Below, piece after piece: positions 19,286 to 27,630 of a stretch of 64,000 bases of DNA. The notes beneath the pieces are model-generated. The model was not told where the DNA came from. It did not search any database and saw only the letters and a list, made by a program, of their open reading frames with translations. Both the position numbers and the translations under genes were made by a program. The DNA is taken from positions 1,142,177-1,206,176 of the forward strand of contig NZ_LJYW01000001.1 in the NCBI RefSeq assembly GCF_001305515.1, read 5' to 3'. Each line of letters begins with the position of its first letter. Positions within the stretch are counted from its first letter, which is position 1. Origin of the DNA: Prosthecodimorpha hirschii. GTDB lineage: Bacteria; Pseudomonadota; Alphaproteobacteria; Rhizobiales; Ancalomicrobiaceae.

Positions 19286-20353
19286 CTAAGCGGCCGCGTC
19301 GGACGCCACCGCGGCATCGCCGCCGGCCGATGGCGCCACCTCCAGTTCGGGCCGGCGCACCAGCGCCAGCGCGTCCAGGATCAGGCGCGGATCGGCGCCC
19401 GGCTTGACCGATTCCACGGTCAGCAGCCGGCGCCAGGCCCGCGCGCCCGGCCAGCCGTTGAAGAGCCCGAGCATGTGCCGGGTGACGTTCGACAGGCGGA
19501 ACCCGCGCGCCACAACGCTCTCCGCATAGGGCACCATCCGCTCGGCGACCACGAAGGGATCGGCATCCGGAGCGTCCGCGCCGAACAGGCGCCGGTCGAC
19601 GGCGGCGAGCAGCCGCGGGTTCTCGTAGGCGGCGCGGCCGAGCATGACGCCGTCGACATGGGCGAGCGCGGCCTCGGCCTGGTCGAGATCGGCGAGCCCG
19701 CCATTGAGCACGATCGGCAGAGCCGGCCGCGCCGCCTTCAGCCGGAAGACCAGCGGATAATCGAGCGGCGGCACGGTCCGGTTCTCCTTCGGCGACAAGC
19801 CGTCGAGCCAGGCCTTGCGCGCATGCACCACGACGAGGTCGGCGCCTGCCGCGGCGACCGCGTCGACGAAGCCCGGCAGCGCCGCCTCCGGGTCCTGATG
19901 GTCGATGCCGATCCGGCATTTCACCGTCACCGGCACGCCGACCGCCGCCTTCATGGCCGCGACCGCCTCGGCGACCAGCGCCGGTTCGGCCATCAGGCAG
20001 GCGCCGAAGCGCCCGGACTGGACCCGGTCGGACGGGCAGCCGCAATTCAGGTTGATCTCGTCATAGCCCCAGTCCGCCCCGATCCGCGCCGCCGCCGCCA
20101 GATCGCGCGGATCGGATCCGCCCAACTGCAGCGCGATCCGGTGCTCCGCCGGCGAGAAGCCAAGGAGCTTCTCCCGATCCCCATGCAGGACCGCTCCCGT
20201 CGTCACCATCTCGGTATAAAGCAACGCCCGCGCAGAGAGCAGCCGATGGAAGAACCGGCAATGGCGGTCGGTCCAATCCATCATGGGCGCGACGGAGAAG
20301 CGGGCGGCTTGGAGGGCCGGCGGAATGGCGGAATTCTGCGGATGGTCGTTCAA
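19286..20353 (-). CDS. dusA: tRNA-dihydrouridine synthase A
   Basis: A 355-residue FMN-dependent reductase that converts uridine to dihydrouridine at D-loop positions 20/20a of tRNA. The N-terminus APMMDWTDRHCRFFHR and the catalytic segment NLNCGCPSDRVQ (active Cys) are DusA hallmarks, as are VKCRIGID and HARKAW. FMN phosphate is bound near LNGGL and MLGRAAYENP. The last 25 residues are Ala-rich and variable. A single-gene unit, it is convergent with the protease gene and separate from the region containing the prtN remnant. Confidence 0.96.
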   Translation of the reverse strand: MNDHPQNSAIPPALQAARFSVAPMMDWTDRHCRFFHRLLSARALLYTEMVTTGAVLHGDREKLLGFSPAEHRIALQLGGSDPRDLAAAARIGADWGYDEINLNCGCPSDRVQSGRFGACLMAEPALVAEAVAAMKAAVGVPVTVKCRIGIDHQDPEAALPGFVDAVAAAGADLVVVHARKAWLDGLSPKENRTVPPLDYPLVFRLKAARPALPIVLNGGLADLDQAEAALAHVDGVMLGRAAYENPRLLAAVDRRLFGADAPDADPFVVAERMVPYAESVVARGFRLSNVTRHMLGLFNGWPGARAWRRLLTVESVKPGADPRLILDALALVRRPELEVAPSAGGDAAVASDAAA

Positions 20354-20715
20354 GCCTGCTCGCCTATTTGGATCTCATTCATTGCCATTTCGGTCTGTCT
20401 TCATCGCCAACTTTGCACGCCCCCCCAACTCGAGAGGTCCTGCTGTAAGCGGGACGATCGCAGACGGGTACCGAAAGGAAGGAACCGTCGTCTATATGGC
20501 GCAAGTTGCCATCAAGCGCCAAGGCTGGTCGCATTGAGCGCCGAGACCGTTCAACACATCCTGGCGGCGTCGAACGCGAAGACCTTACCGATCAGCCAGG
20601 ATTCCGGCCGGGTACGATGATTGGCGCCAGCGCGACCGCCTGTGTGGTGCTGATCGGCCTTGTCGGCCCGACCGCCTTCGGGCGCGTGGACCGACCTGCT
20701 CCGGAGAGCAGCGAG
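20354..20715. other. Intergenic region between dusA and prtN remnant
   Basis: 362 nt between the dusA start and the prtN-like start. It should hold both promoters. A purine-rich stretch near 20475-20485 lies ahead of a 13-codon frame at 20496-20537, too short to call. Nothing else recognisable. Confidence 0.4.
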
Positions 20716-20975
20716 ATGAACACCCTGTTCCTGCTGATGGTGCAATACAAACGACAGGCAGTCTCCCAGTGGACACCGCCTGCCGTGACTATCTCGCGCA
20801 TCTCACACCCGAGAAGTTCCTGCGCAAGGTCGGAGCGGGCGAGAGTGTTTTACCCCTCGTACGAATGGAGACCAGCCAGAATTCGGAGAAGGGTGTCCAT
20901 TTGCAGGATCTGGCGGAATGGATTGATGCGCGGAGAGTTGCAGCCCGCCGTGAGTGCTCTGCGGTTACGCCATAG
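20716..20975 (+). pseudogene. prtN: Frameshifted PrtN-like pyocin activator
   Basis: Two adjacent frames together read like one PrtN family protein of about 86 residues. The ATG frame at 20716 gives MNTLFLLMVQYKRQAV. Translation then has to move by one base near 20761-20769 to reach DTACRDYLAHLTPEKFLRKV, followed by GVHLQDLAEWIDARRVAAR and a stop at 20975. In Pseudomonas PrtN switches on pyocin genes after RecA cleaves PrtR. A single-base loss close to 20766 explains the break; a sequencing error is also possible. GGAG lies 9-10 nt upstream of the ATG. No bacteriocin or phage genes are nearby. Confidence 0.75.
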
Positions 20976-21039
20976 GGTCTTAAAGTCCGTTTGGGAATGC
21001 GTTCAGCTGGCCTGGCACCGAGTCCGGGCGGGTTTCAGT

Positions 21040-21810
21040 TCACGTTTTGACGCCGCGGTGGAGAGCGACGATGCCCGCCGTCATGTTCTCGTAGCCGACA
21101 TCGCGAAAGCCGCGCGCCCCGATTTCGCGCGCGAATTCGTGCTGCGACGGGAAGCCGTGGATGCCGCGCGTCAAGTACTGATAGGCGCCCGGATCGTTGC
21201 CCGTGGCCAAACGCGCGATCATCGGCATGCACCAATCGACATACTTCAGGTAGGCCCAATGCAGGGCTTCGTTCGGGATTCGCGCCGCCTCGAGGCACAG
21301 AAAGAGCCCACCGGGACGCAGCACGCGCGCCGCCTCGTCCAGCACGCGGTGGCGGTCGCAGATTTTCATGGCAAACGAGATCGAGAAGACATCGACGGAC
21401 GCCGTCGGGAACGCTTCGAGGCTATGCGCATCGGCAAGCGCAAAATCCACGCCCGGCCGCTCGCCGATCTTGCGCCGGGCGAGGTCGAGCATCTGCGGAC
21501 AGATGTCGGTGGCGATGATGCGCGGCGCGTCTGCACGCTTGCCAAGGCGATCGAGGACGCGGAAGGGAATGCCGCCGGTGCCTGAGGCGACATCCAGGAC
21601 CACAGCGCCCGGCGCCTCCGCGATGACCTGGGCCATGCGCGCCTTCCAGACGCGGTGGGCGAACAGGCTGAAGAGGTCGCAGAGGAAATCGTAACGGCCG
21701 GCGATGCGGGCAAAGACATCGTCGGCCGACGGAGCGAAGGCAGCGGCGTTGCCGGAAGCGGACGCGGCATTCTCGGCCAGATGTGGTGGCTGGTACCAAG
21801 GCTCGGTCAT
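21040..21810 (-). CDS. UbiE/COQ5-like SAM-dependent methyltransferase
   Basis: A 256-residue class I methyltransferase. The SAM-binding motif I is VVLDVASGTGGIPFRV, followed by ATDICPQMLDLARRK and FSISFAMKICDR, the pattern of quinone C-methyltransferases in the UbiE family. The N-terminal 30 residues are family-atypical. The canonical ubiE of Alphaproteobacteria is usually next to ubiB and the fpg gene, neither of which is here, so this may be a paralogue with another substrate. The start at 21810 was chosen as the last in-frame ATG before the conserved DDVFARIAGRYDF. Confidence 0.82.
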   Translation of the reverse strand: MTEPWYQPPHLAENAASASGNAAAFAPSADDVFARIAGRYDFLCDLFSLFAHRVWKARMAQVIAEAPGAVVLDVASGTGGIPFRVLDRLGKRADAPRIIATDICPQMLDLARRKIGERPGVDFALADAHSLEAFPTASVDVFSISFAMKICDRHRVLDEAARVLRPGGLFLCLEAARIPNEALHWAYLKYVDWCMPMIARLATGNDPGAYQYLTRGIHGFPSQHEFAREIGARGFRDVGYENMTAGIVALHRGVKT

Positions 21811-22578
21811 GCGGTCACTCGACGGGTGTCGGTCGGAGGTTGGCGGCCAACGAGCGAAACCAATTTCGCCCGCCGGCGAGACCCGCACAAGCCATGCGCG
21901 AAGGATCGTATTCGGCCGCCGACGGCCGGCTTGCGCGGGGTGACCGCTCCGTCCAACGACACCACCAAACGGGGACGTCACCCGCATGGGTCGGGTCCGT
22001 CCGCCATGTCGGATCACGTCCGAGACGGACCGAAGTCCCGGCGCCCGCGCTCGAGGGGCGAGGCCTTGCGCCCAGGATCCCGCTCCTGTGGTCCCCTCCG
22101 CCCTGCCCGCCGCGCCTGGCCATCGAAGAGCCCCGAGACATTCACCCGGGGGCGTGACCGCGTCGGGGCCGAAGGGTCATGGCCGCGTCGCGCCGCAGGC
22201 TGGCGGCGCCCCATCGCGCGGCCGGCTGCCGCTCGGCCTCACGAGCCGAACCGGAACCATGCGTCCCGATCGCCCCCATGGGCCCGAAGGTCTTGGGCCG
22301 GCTTGCGTTTTTTGCAATGCAGCATTCCTGGGGAGAATGTCGCATCCGTGGCATCGCGGCCGGGTTCGGATGCTGTAGAAGCAATCCGCGTGTCGGCGGA
22401 TCGGGGTCGCACGGCGGATCGCTGCCGCCGCGCGGGTCCGATGCGGCCGGCAGGCCAAGACCGAAGACGATCCCGGGGGGACGCGACCAGGCCCGACACC
22501 AACCGCGGCGACGAGCGCCCGGCGACCCGCCGTCATGGCGGCGGAAGCCGTCGGCTCGACGCCCTGCCAGGATCTCCC
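21811..22578. other. Long GC-rich intergenic region, no gene recognised
   Basis: 768 nt between divergent genes, the longest non-repetitive gap in the window. Several frames stay open because the DNA is GC-rich, but none has a ribosome-binding site or family motif. A short AT-richer spot at 22308-22325 could be promoter DNA for purU. Confidence 0.5.
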
Positions 22579-23430
22579 ATGTCCTCCGCTTTCGTCCTTT
22601 CGCTTGCCTGCGACGACCGGCCCGGCATCGTCGCTGCGGTCACCACGGAACTGGCCGGCCTCGGCGCCAACATCGTGGAATCGAGCCAGTTCCTCGACAG
22701 CCCGTCGAACCGCTTCTTCATGCGCATCGCCTTCGACACGCGCGGCGAGACCAGCAAGGATTCGCTCGAGCGCGCCCTCAAGCCGGCGATCGACCGCTTC
22801 TCGATCAAGGCGTCGATCATGGATCGCGCGCGGCGGCCGCGGCTGATCGTGATGGTGTCGAAATTCGACCACGCCATGCTGCATCTGCTCTACCAGATCC
22901 GGGTCGGCTGGCTGCATGCCGATGTGGCCGCGATCGTCTCGAACCACGAGGACAGCCGCCGCACGGCGGAGCTCGAAGGCATCCCGTTCCATTGCTGGAA
23001 GGTCGACAAGGCCAACAAGACCGAACAGGAGGAGCGGCTGCTGCAGCTCGTCCAGGAGACCGATGCCGATCTGGTCGTGCTCGCGCGCTACATGCAGGTG
23101 CTGTCGGACACCCTGTCCCGCCGGCTGTTCGGCAAGGTGATCAACATCCACCATTCCTTCCTGCCGAGCTTCAAGGGCGCCAAGCCCTACCACCAGGCCT
23201 TCGAGCGCGGCGTGAAGCTGATCGGTGCGACGGCGCATTATGTGACGGCCGATCTCGACGAAGGGCCGATCATCGAGCAGGAGACCGAACGGGTCACCCA
23301 TGCGATGAGCGCGGAGGATTTCGTCGCCACCGGACGCGACATTGAGAGCCGGGTGCTCGCCCGTGCGGTCAAGCGCCATGTGGAGGGCCGCGTCATGCTG
23401 AACGGCCACAAGACGGTGGTGTTCGCCTGA
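22579..23430 (+). CDS. purU: Formyltetrahydrofolate deformylase PurU
   Basis: A 283-residue enzyme that hydrolyses 10-formyltetrahydrofolate to formate and tetrahydrofolate, balancing one-carbon units. An N-terminal ACT domain (LSLACDDRPGIVAAVT) senses amino acids (Met/Gly in E. coli) and is followed by a formyltransferase fold. The active-site region holds HHSFLPSFKGAKPYHQAF, GATAHYVT and DEGPIIEQ, with the Asn/His/Asp set of the family. Length is normal. The start at 22579 puts the ACT domain at residue 5. It converges on fdxB. Confidence 0.95.
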   Translation: MSSAFVLSLACDDRPGIVAAVTTELAGLGANIVESSQFLDSPSNRFFMRIAFDTRGETSKDSLERALKPAIDRFSIKASIMDRARRPRLIVMVSKFDHAMLHLLYQIRVGWLHADVAAIVSNHEDSRRTAELEGIPFHCWKVDKANKTEQEERLLQLVQETDADLVVLARYMQVLSDTLSRRLFGKVINIHHSFLPSFKGAKPYHQAFERGVKLIGATAHYVTADLDEGPIIEQETERVTHAMSAEDFVATGRDIESRVLARAVKRHVEGRVMLNGHKTVVFA

Positions 23431-23444
23431 CCGAACGACGCGAG

Positions 23445-23471
23445 GCGGGCGGCGCCGCAGCGGCCGCCCGC
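23445..23471. terminator. Stem-loop between purU and fdxB
   Basis: Perfect 9-bp stem GCGGGCGGC / GCCGCCCGC with a 9-nt loop, 15 nt after the purU stop and in the convergent gap with fdxB. It lacks a T-run on either side, so termination is only probable. Confidence 0.45.
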
Positions 23472-23528
23472 TTGACGCTTCCCGCTTCGCAGTCAAAGGC
23501 CGCCGGGCGGGCTCGGCAGACCGGGCCG

Positions 23529-23843
23529 TCAGGCGGCGATCCGGTCCGCCGGCACGTGGGTCTGGCAATTCTTCGGACAGACGCGGGCGCAGGCGCCGCA
23601 ACCGATGCAGGCGCCGGCATGGTCGACGATCATGATCATGCGGTTGAGCTCGCCGTCGAAATCCTCGTCCTCGCCCTCCTCGACGCGGCCGAGCACCTGC
23701 CCGGCCTCGTCGACGCCGTGCAGATGCATCACGTCGCGCGAGCAGACCTTGTAGCAGCGGCCACAGCCGATGCAGGTCGCCGCGTCGATCCGGGTCAGGT
23801 ATTCGGGCATCCAGGCGCTGCCGTCGCGGGTCGTGTAGGCCAT
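23529..23843 (-). CDS. fdxB: Nif-specific ferredoxin III (FdxB)
   Basis: A 104-residue 2[4Fe-4S] ferredoxin. The first cluster motif is CIGCGRCYKVC and the second CIGCGACARVCPKNC, separated by an acidic insert of about 40 residues that typifies the nif-specific group. It probably donates electrons to nitrogenase or to cofactor assembly. Its ATG overlaps the stop of the small CCE_0567-type gene by one nt (TGATG), so the two are coupled. It ends the nif cluster on this side and converges on purU. Confidence 0.93.
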   Translation of the reverse strand: MAYTTRDGSAWMPEYLTRIDAATCIGCGRCYKVCSRDVMHLHGVDEAGQVLGRVEEGEDEDFDGELNRMIMIVDHAGACIGCGACARVCPKNCQTHVPADRIAA

Positions 23844-24043
23844 CACGCGGTCTCCCGGGCCTTGAGCGAGGCGCGCGCCGCCTCCAGCGCCGCAAAGGCG
23901 TCGTGGGCCGCCTGGGCGACGCTCATGATCGACGTCCAGTTGACGGGAAGCTCCTCGGACAGGTCGTGCAGGTTCATCTTGGCATTGATGGCCTTGGCGG
24001 AGAGTTTCTTGATCTCCGCCTTCAGCGTTTCGACATCGGACAT
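23843..24043 (-). CDS. CCE_0567-type small nif-associated metalloprotein (DUF683)
   Basis: A 66-residue helical protein (MSDVETLKAEIKKLSAKAIN, then a DLSEELP turn and a second helix rich in Ala) of the DUF683/CCE_0567 family. It is found almost only beside nifX, DUF269 and fdxB in diazotrophs and has been reported to bind metal, though its role is not settled. GGGAG lies upstream of the ATG at 24043. Here it is separated from DUF269, its usual neighbour, by 1.2 kb of repeats, so it may depend on read-through or an unseen promoter. Confidence 0.88.
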   Translation of the reverse strand: MSDVETLKAEIKKLSAKAINAKMNLHDLSEELPVNWTSIMSVAQAAHDAFAALEAARASLKARETA

Positions 24044-24340
24044 CGGCTGCTCCCTTGACTCTATTGGCTGGGTCATGACTTCCACATTGGCCCCGGCTTC
24101 GCCCGCTGCGGTTCGGGCGATCGGCTGGCCTATCTCGCGTTCGCCTCCGCGCACCCCACGGGGTTTCGCGAAGCCTCAGCGGATCTCCTCGGTCTCCTGA
24201 TCTCCCGGCGCATCCCAATGAGCCCCGCGATCTTCCGGCGTCTCCCCTCGATCTCCCGAAGGCCGACGCATCCCAAGGAGCCCCACGATCTTCCGGCGCA
24301 TCCCCCGGTCGCCCGAAGCCCTACGCATCCAAAAGAGCCC

Positions 24341-24604
24341 CAAGATTTTCCGGCGCATCCCCGGACAAGGCCCGTCAGGGCCGCCGATCCGGGCCCCAAT
24401 CGCCTCACGGCGGCGTCAAAATCCGCATTCCGCGCAAAGGTTTGCGGCAGGTTGGCGAGCGAGTGGGTCCGGCTCTCCGCTTACGCTCCGGCCGGGAATG
24501 CGTTGGGGGATCTGCGACTTCACCGGAGGCCGGGAATGCGCCGGGGGGTCTGCGACTTCCCCGGGGGTCGCGGATGCGTCGGCAGGTCCGCGGCTTCCCC
24601 GGGA
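24341..24604. repeat. 264-bp direct repeat, copy 1
   Basis: Nearly identical to 24971-25236 (offset 630-632 bp). It starts with CAAGATTTTCCGGCGCATCC and includes a short hairpin AGGCCC/GGGCC and the segment GGCTCTCCGCTTACGCTCC. Its core matches repeats at 63381 and 63822. Confidence 0.88.
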
Positions 24605-24664
24605 GCCGCGGATCTCCTCGGTCTCCCGATCTTCCGGCGTATCCCCTCGGTCTCCCGAGACCCG

Positions 24665-24970
24665 ACGCATCCCAAGGAGCCCCACGATCTTCCGGCGCAT
24701 CCCCTCGGCCTTCCGAAACCCGACGCATCCCGAGGAGCCCCACGATCTCACGGCGTATCCCTTCGGTCTCCCGAAGCCCGACGCGTCCCAAGGGGCCCAA
24801 GATTTTCCGACGTATCCCCTCAGTCTCCCAAAGCCCGACGCATCCCAAGGAGCCCCGCGATCTCCCGGCGTATCCCCTCGGTCCTCCGAAGCCCGGCGCA
24901 TCCCGAGGAGCCCCACGATCTCACGGCGGATCCCTTCGGTCTCCCGAAGCCCGACGCATCCCAAGGGGCC
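24665..24970. repeat. 57-58-bp tandem array
   Basis: Units start at 24665, 24723, 24781, 24838, 24896 and 24954 (the last running into the 264-bp copy 2). Each begins with ACGCATCCCAAGGAGCCCC or a close variant. Three more units begin at 24208, 24266 and 24323. Because 58 is not a multiple of three, the array cannot encode a repeat protein. Confidence 0.88.
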
Positions 24971-25236
24971 CAAGATTTTCCGGCGCATCCCCGGACAAGG
25001 CCCGCCAGGGCCGCCGATCCGGGGCCCAATCGCCTCACGGCGGCGTCAAAATCCGCATTCCGCGCAAAGGCTTGCGGCAGGTTGGCGAGCGAGTGGGTCC
25101 CGGCTCTCCGCTAACGCTCCGGCCGGGAATGCGCCGGGGGATCTGCGACTTCACCGGAGGCCGGGAATGCGCCCGGGGGGTCTGCGACTTCCCCGGGGGA
25201 CGGGACTGCGCCGGCAGATCCGCGGCTTCCCCGGGG
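24971..25236. repeat. 264-bp direct repeat, copy 2
   Basis: Second copy of the element at 24341-24604, with a few substitutions and single-base insertions. It ends 30 bp before the DUF269 stop codon. Confidence 0.88.
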
Positions 25237-25265
25237 GCCGGCGCGCATTCGGGTGCGCCCTCCCC

Positions 25266-25730
25266 TCAGGCGTCGGCGAGGTCGGGGTGCGTCTCGATCC
25301 ACCCGGCGGCGTCGGCGACCAGCTTGTCGCCGGCCTCGCCGAGCTTCTCGATCGTCTCGAAGCCGAAGCGGTGCACGTCGCGCAGGGTGCGCGTCAGGAC
25401 GACCAGCCGGCCGCAGGTCAGCAGGACGCGGCCGAAGCCCTCGTGGCTCATCTTCATCATCGGCGAGGCGATGCGGCCGGTGACGCGTTCGATGTCGATG
25501 CCGACCGCCGCGTAGAATTTCTCCAGCCGCCAGAGCACGTCCGGATCGGGATCGCCGATGATCGGGATCTCGCGGCGCTGCTCCTTGGTGACGATGAAAT
25601 CGGTCAGAAGGTCCGCATCGGTGCGGCCCTCCCAGGTGCCGTAGCTGTCCTCGGCACGCATCAGGCGCACCAGAGCGCGCACGAAGGGCGAGGCGAGCCC
25701 GGCGGGCTTGTCGAGAAGGTCGGTGCTCAT
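25266..25730 (-). CDS. NifX-associated protein, DUF269
   Basis: A 154-residue protein of the DUF269 family, found next to nifX in nearly all Mo-nitrogenase clusters. Conserved segments are [33 protein letters not shown] and [17 protein letters not shown]. Its role is not firmly known; linkage suggests help in FeMo-cofactor assembly or delivery. GGAG lies 7-8 nt before the ATG and nifX ends 40 nt upstream, so both are in the nifENX operon. The 1.2 kb repeat block begins directly after its stop. Confidence 0.93.
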   Translation of the reverse strand: MSTDLLDKPAGLASPFVRALVRLMRAEDSYGTWEGRTDADLLTDFIVTKEQRREIPIIGDPDPDVLWRLEKFYAAVGIDIERVTGRIASPMMKMSHEGFGRVLLTCGRLVVLTRTLRDVHRFGFETIEKLGEAGDKLVADAAGWIETHPDLADA

Positions 25731-25770
25731 CGGGGTCTCCTGATCGGATGTGGAGGGCGAGCCGTCCGGC

Positions 25771-26265
25771 TCAGTCGTCTTCGAAGCTCGGCTTCGCCGT
25801 GTTGAGGCCGGCCTCGGCCAGCACCTTGCGCAGCCAGGGCGGCGGGGCGCCGTTCAGCATGGTGCGGGTCTTCTCCAGCACCTCCTCGATCGAGGCGGCC
25901 TGCGGCACCTTGATCGGATGGATGCGCGCGGAGACGACCTTGGCGGCGGACGGGCCGCCGATCGCCAGGCAGAACAGCAGATGGCAGCCGGTGAGCGCGT
26001 CGACCTTGGGGGCGATGCGATCCTCGCCCTCGCTTTTGTGGGCGCCGGACTCGTCGGAATTGTCGTCGAAGGCCAGCGCCTCGACGAAGCTCCAGCCGTC
26101 GCGGGTCACGTCGTAGACGGCGAATTTCGGCGCCGAGCCGAAATGGGCGTTGAGCCCCTTCATGTCGCGGGTCGCGATCGCCACGCGCACCGCCCCGGTC
26201 GGGCGCTCCGGCGGAGCCGGCGCCTCGTCAGTGCTCACGAGTTGCAGGCGTCGAACGGCGGTCAT
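25771..26265 (-). CDS. nifX: Nitrogenase cofactor carrier NifX
   Basis: A 164-residue NifX/NafY-family protein that holds the FeMo-cofactor precursor (or NifB-co) between NifEN and later partners. The conserved dinitrogenase-cofactor-binding domain covers [20 protein letters not shown] to the [16 protein letters not shown] segment. Start 26265 is preferred over the ATG at 26274, because the GGGAG motif sits about 10 nt upstream of the former and only one nt from the latter. The gene overlaps the 3' end of nifN by 38 nt, so translation is coupled. Confidence 0.94.
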   Translation of the reverse strand: MTAVRRLQLVSTDEAPAPPERPTGAVRVAIATRDMKGLNAHFGSAPKFAVYDVTRDGWSFVEALAFDDNSDESGAHKSEGEDRIAPKVDALTGCHLLFCLAIGGPSAAKVVSARIHPIKVPQAASIEEVLEKTRTMLNGAPPPWLRKVLAEAGLNTAKPSFEDD

Positions 26266-27619
26266 GGTCGTCATGCTCCCGGTTGCGGAAGGGATCGAGA
26301 TCGGCCGGCACCGGCTCGCGCCGCGCCTCCTGGAAGATGTTGGACGTGCGGAAGATCAGGTCGCGCAGGCCCTGGTAGCCGACCGACAGGAGGTGCTGGC
26401 TGCCGAGCCGGTCGAAGACGGGGAAGCCGACGCGCATCAGCGGCAGGCCGAGCCGCTCGGCGGCCTGGCGGCCATGGCTGTGGGTGACGATCAGGTCCGC
26501 CCCCTCGGCGAGGCGCTCCAGGTCGCCGAGATCGCCGACCTGGACGCTGTCGCACGGGATGCGCTCCAGGATCTTCGAATGCCCGGTCGTGGTCACCGCG
26601 GCGTGGATGTCGGCGCCGAGGCCGGTGAAGAAGGTTGCCAGCGCGTAGAGATGGTCGGGCTCGGCGGCGATCGCGATGCGCTTGCCGCCGAAGTGGAAAT
26701 GCCCGTCGAGCAGGGCATCCTGCGCCTGCGCGCGGCGGCGCCGGATGCCGGCCGGAACCGGTCGGCCTGAGAGTTCCGACAGCAGCATGACGAAACGGTC
26801 GACCGCCTTCAGGCCGGTCAGGTCGCGGAACAGCGAATAGTCGACCCCGGTCAATTCGGCGAGCCGCGCCGCCGGGGCGCGCATGTGCTCGCCGATGGCG
26901 ATGGTGTGGCGGGCGTCGCCGAGGGTCCGGATGTCGTCGATCGGCGTGCCGCCATAGGTGGTCGGGATCCAGCGGTCCGGCACCGTGCCGTCGAGCGACC
27001 CGGAGACATCCGGCAGGATGACCGGATCGAGCCCGAAGGCCTCGACCATGGCGCGAAGATGCTCGATGTCGGCGACGGTCAGGTGCCAGCCGGGCAGGAT
27101 GTTGACGCGGTCGCGCTCGCGCCGGCGGCCGGGCGCGCGGTCGGCGATGCCCTCGATCATCGCCGTGACCGCCTTGGCCCAGCCCTCCTCGATGGCGCCG
27201 TCGAAATCCGGCGTCTGCGCCAGCACCACCTCGGTGCCGGCCAACTCCGTCGCCCGGCGCGCCTTGATGGCGGCGAGATCGCCGGCGAAATCCTCGCCGC
27301 GCGTCTCGACCAGCGCCGTCGTGCAGACGCCGATCAGCTTGGGCTTGGTGCGGGATTTCAGGTTGAGGATCGCCTCTTCGAGATGGTCGGCGCCGCCCAG
27401 GATGGTGGCGATCTCGTCCATCGCGGTCGTCTGCAGCGGGATGGTCTCCTTGAAGTGCCGGACGAACAGCACCAGCGCGAAGGAGGTGCAGCCCTGGCTG
27501 CCGTGGAACAGCGGCACCGCGCCGTCGACGCCCAGATAGGCGAAGGCCGCGCCGAGCGGCTGCGAGGATTTCAGCGGGTTGACCGCCGCGGCCTTGGAAG
27601 GTTGGAGGATCGATGCCAT
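26228..27619 (-). CDS. nifN: Nitrogenase iron-molybdenum cofactor scaffold subunit NifN
   Basis: A 463-residue beta-type subunit of the NifEN scaffold, on which NifB-co is matured with molybdenum and homocitrate. Near the N-terminus NPLKSSQPLGAAFAYLG and HGSQGCTSF carry the P-cluster-like ligand region; CTTALVETRGED is the third conserved site. The C-terminal half has the HSHGRQAAERLGLPLMRVGF motif typical of this subunit. Start 27619 is set by GGAGG 7 nt upstream, between it and the nifE stop at 27631. It overlaps nifX downstream. Confidence 0.96.
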   Translation of the reverse strand: MASILQPSKAAAVNPLKSSQPLGAAFAYLGVDGAVPLFHGSQGCTSFALVLFVRHFKETIPLQTTAMDEIATILGGADHLEEAILNLKSRTKPKLIGVCTTALVETRGEDFAGDLAAIKARRATELAGTEVVLAQTPDFDGAIEEGWAKAVTAMIEGIADRAPGRRRERDRVNILPGWHLTVADIEHLRAMVEAFGLDPVILPDVSGSLDGTVPDRWIPTTYGGTPIDDIRTLGDARHTIAIGEHMRAPAARLAELTGVDYSLFRDLTGLKAVDRFVMLLSELSGRPVPAGIRRRRAQAQDALLDGHFHFGGKRIAIAAEPDHLYALATFFTGLGADIHAAVTTTGHSKILERIPCDSVQVGDLGDLERLAEGADLIVTHSHGRQAAERLGLPLMRVGFPVFDRLGSQHLLSVGYQGLRDLIFRTSNIFQEARREPVPADLDPFRNREHDDHDRRSTPATREH

Positions 27620-27630
27620 GACGCGCCTCC

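Larger units (their letters stand above)
24044..25265. repeat. Nested repeat block inside the nif cluster
   Basis: About 1.2 kb of non-coding DNA between the DUF269 stop and the CCE_0567-type gene. From 24208 to 24340 and from 24625 to 24970 it is made of 57-58-bp tandem units. Two copies of a longer 264-bp element (24341 and 24971) lie among them. Open frames exist on both strands, but they only reflect the repeated GC-rich sequence and change frame from unit to unit. Confidence 0.9.

Noticed and set aside
24208..24970. CRISPR array
   Set aside because: The 58-bp units are similar along their whole length, with no constant-repeat/unique-spacer pattern and no cas genes.
24218..25805. Several 150-435-codon frames in the repeat block
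   Set aside because: They consist of translated tandem repeats whose frame changes every 58 bp, without ribosome-binding sites.
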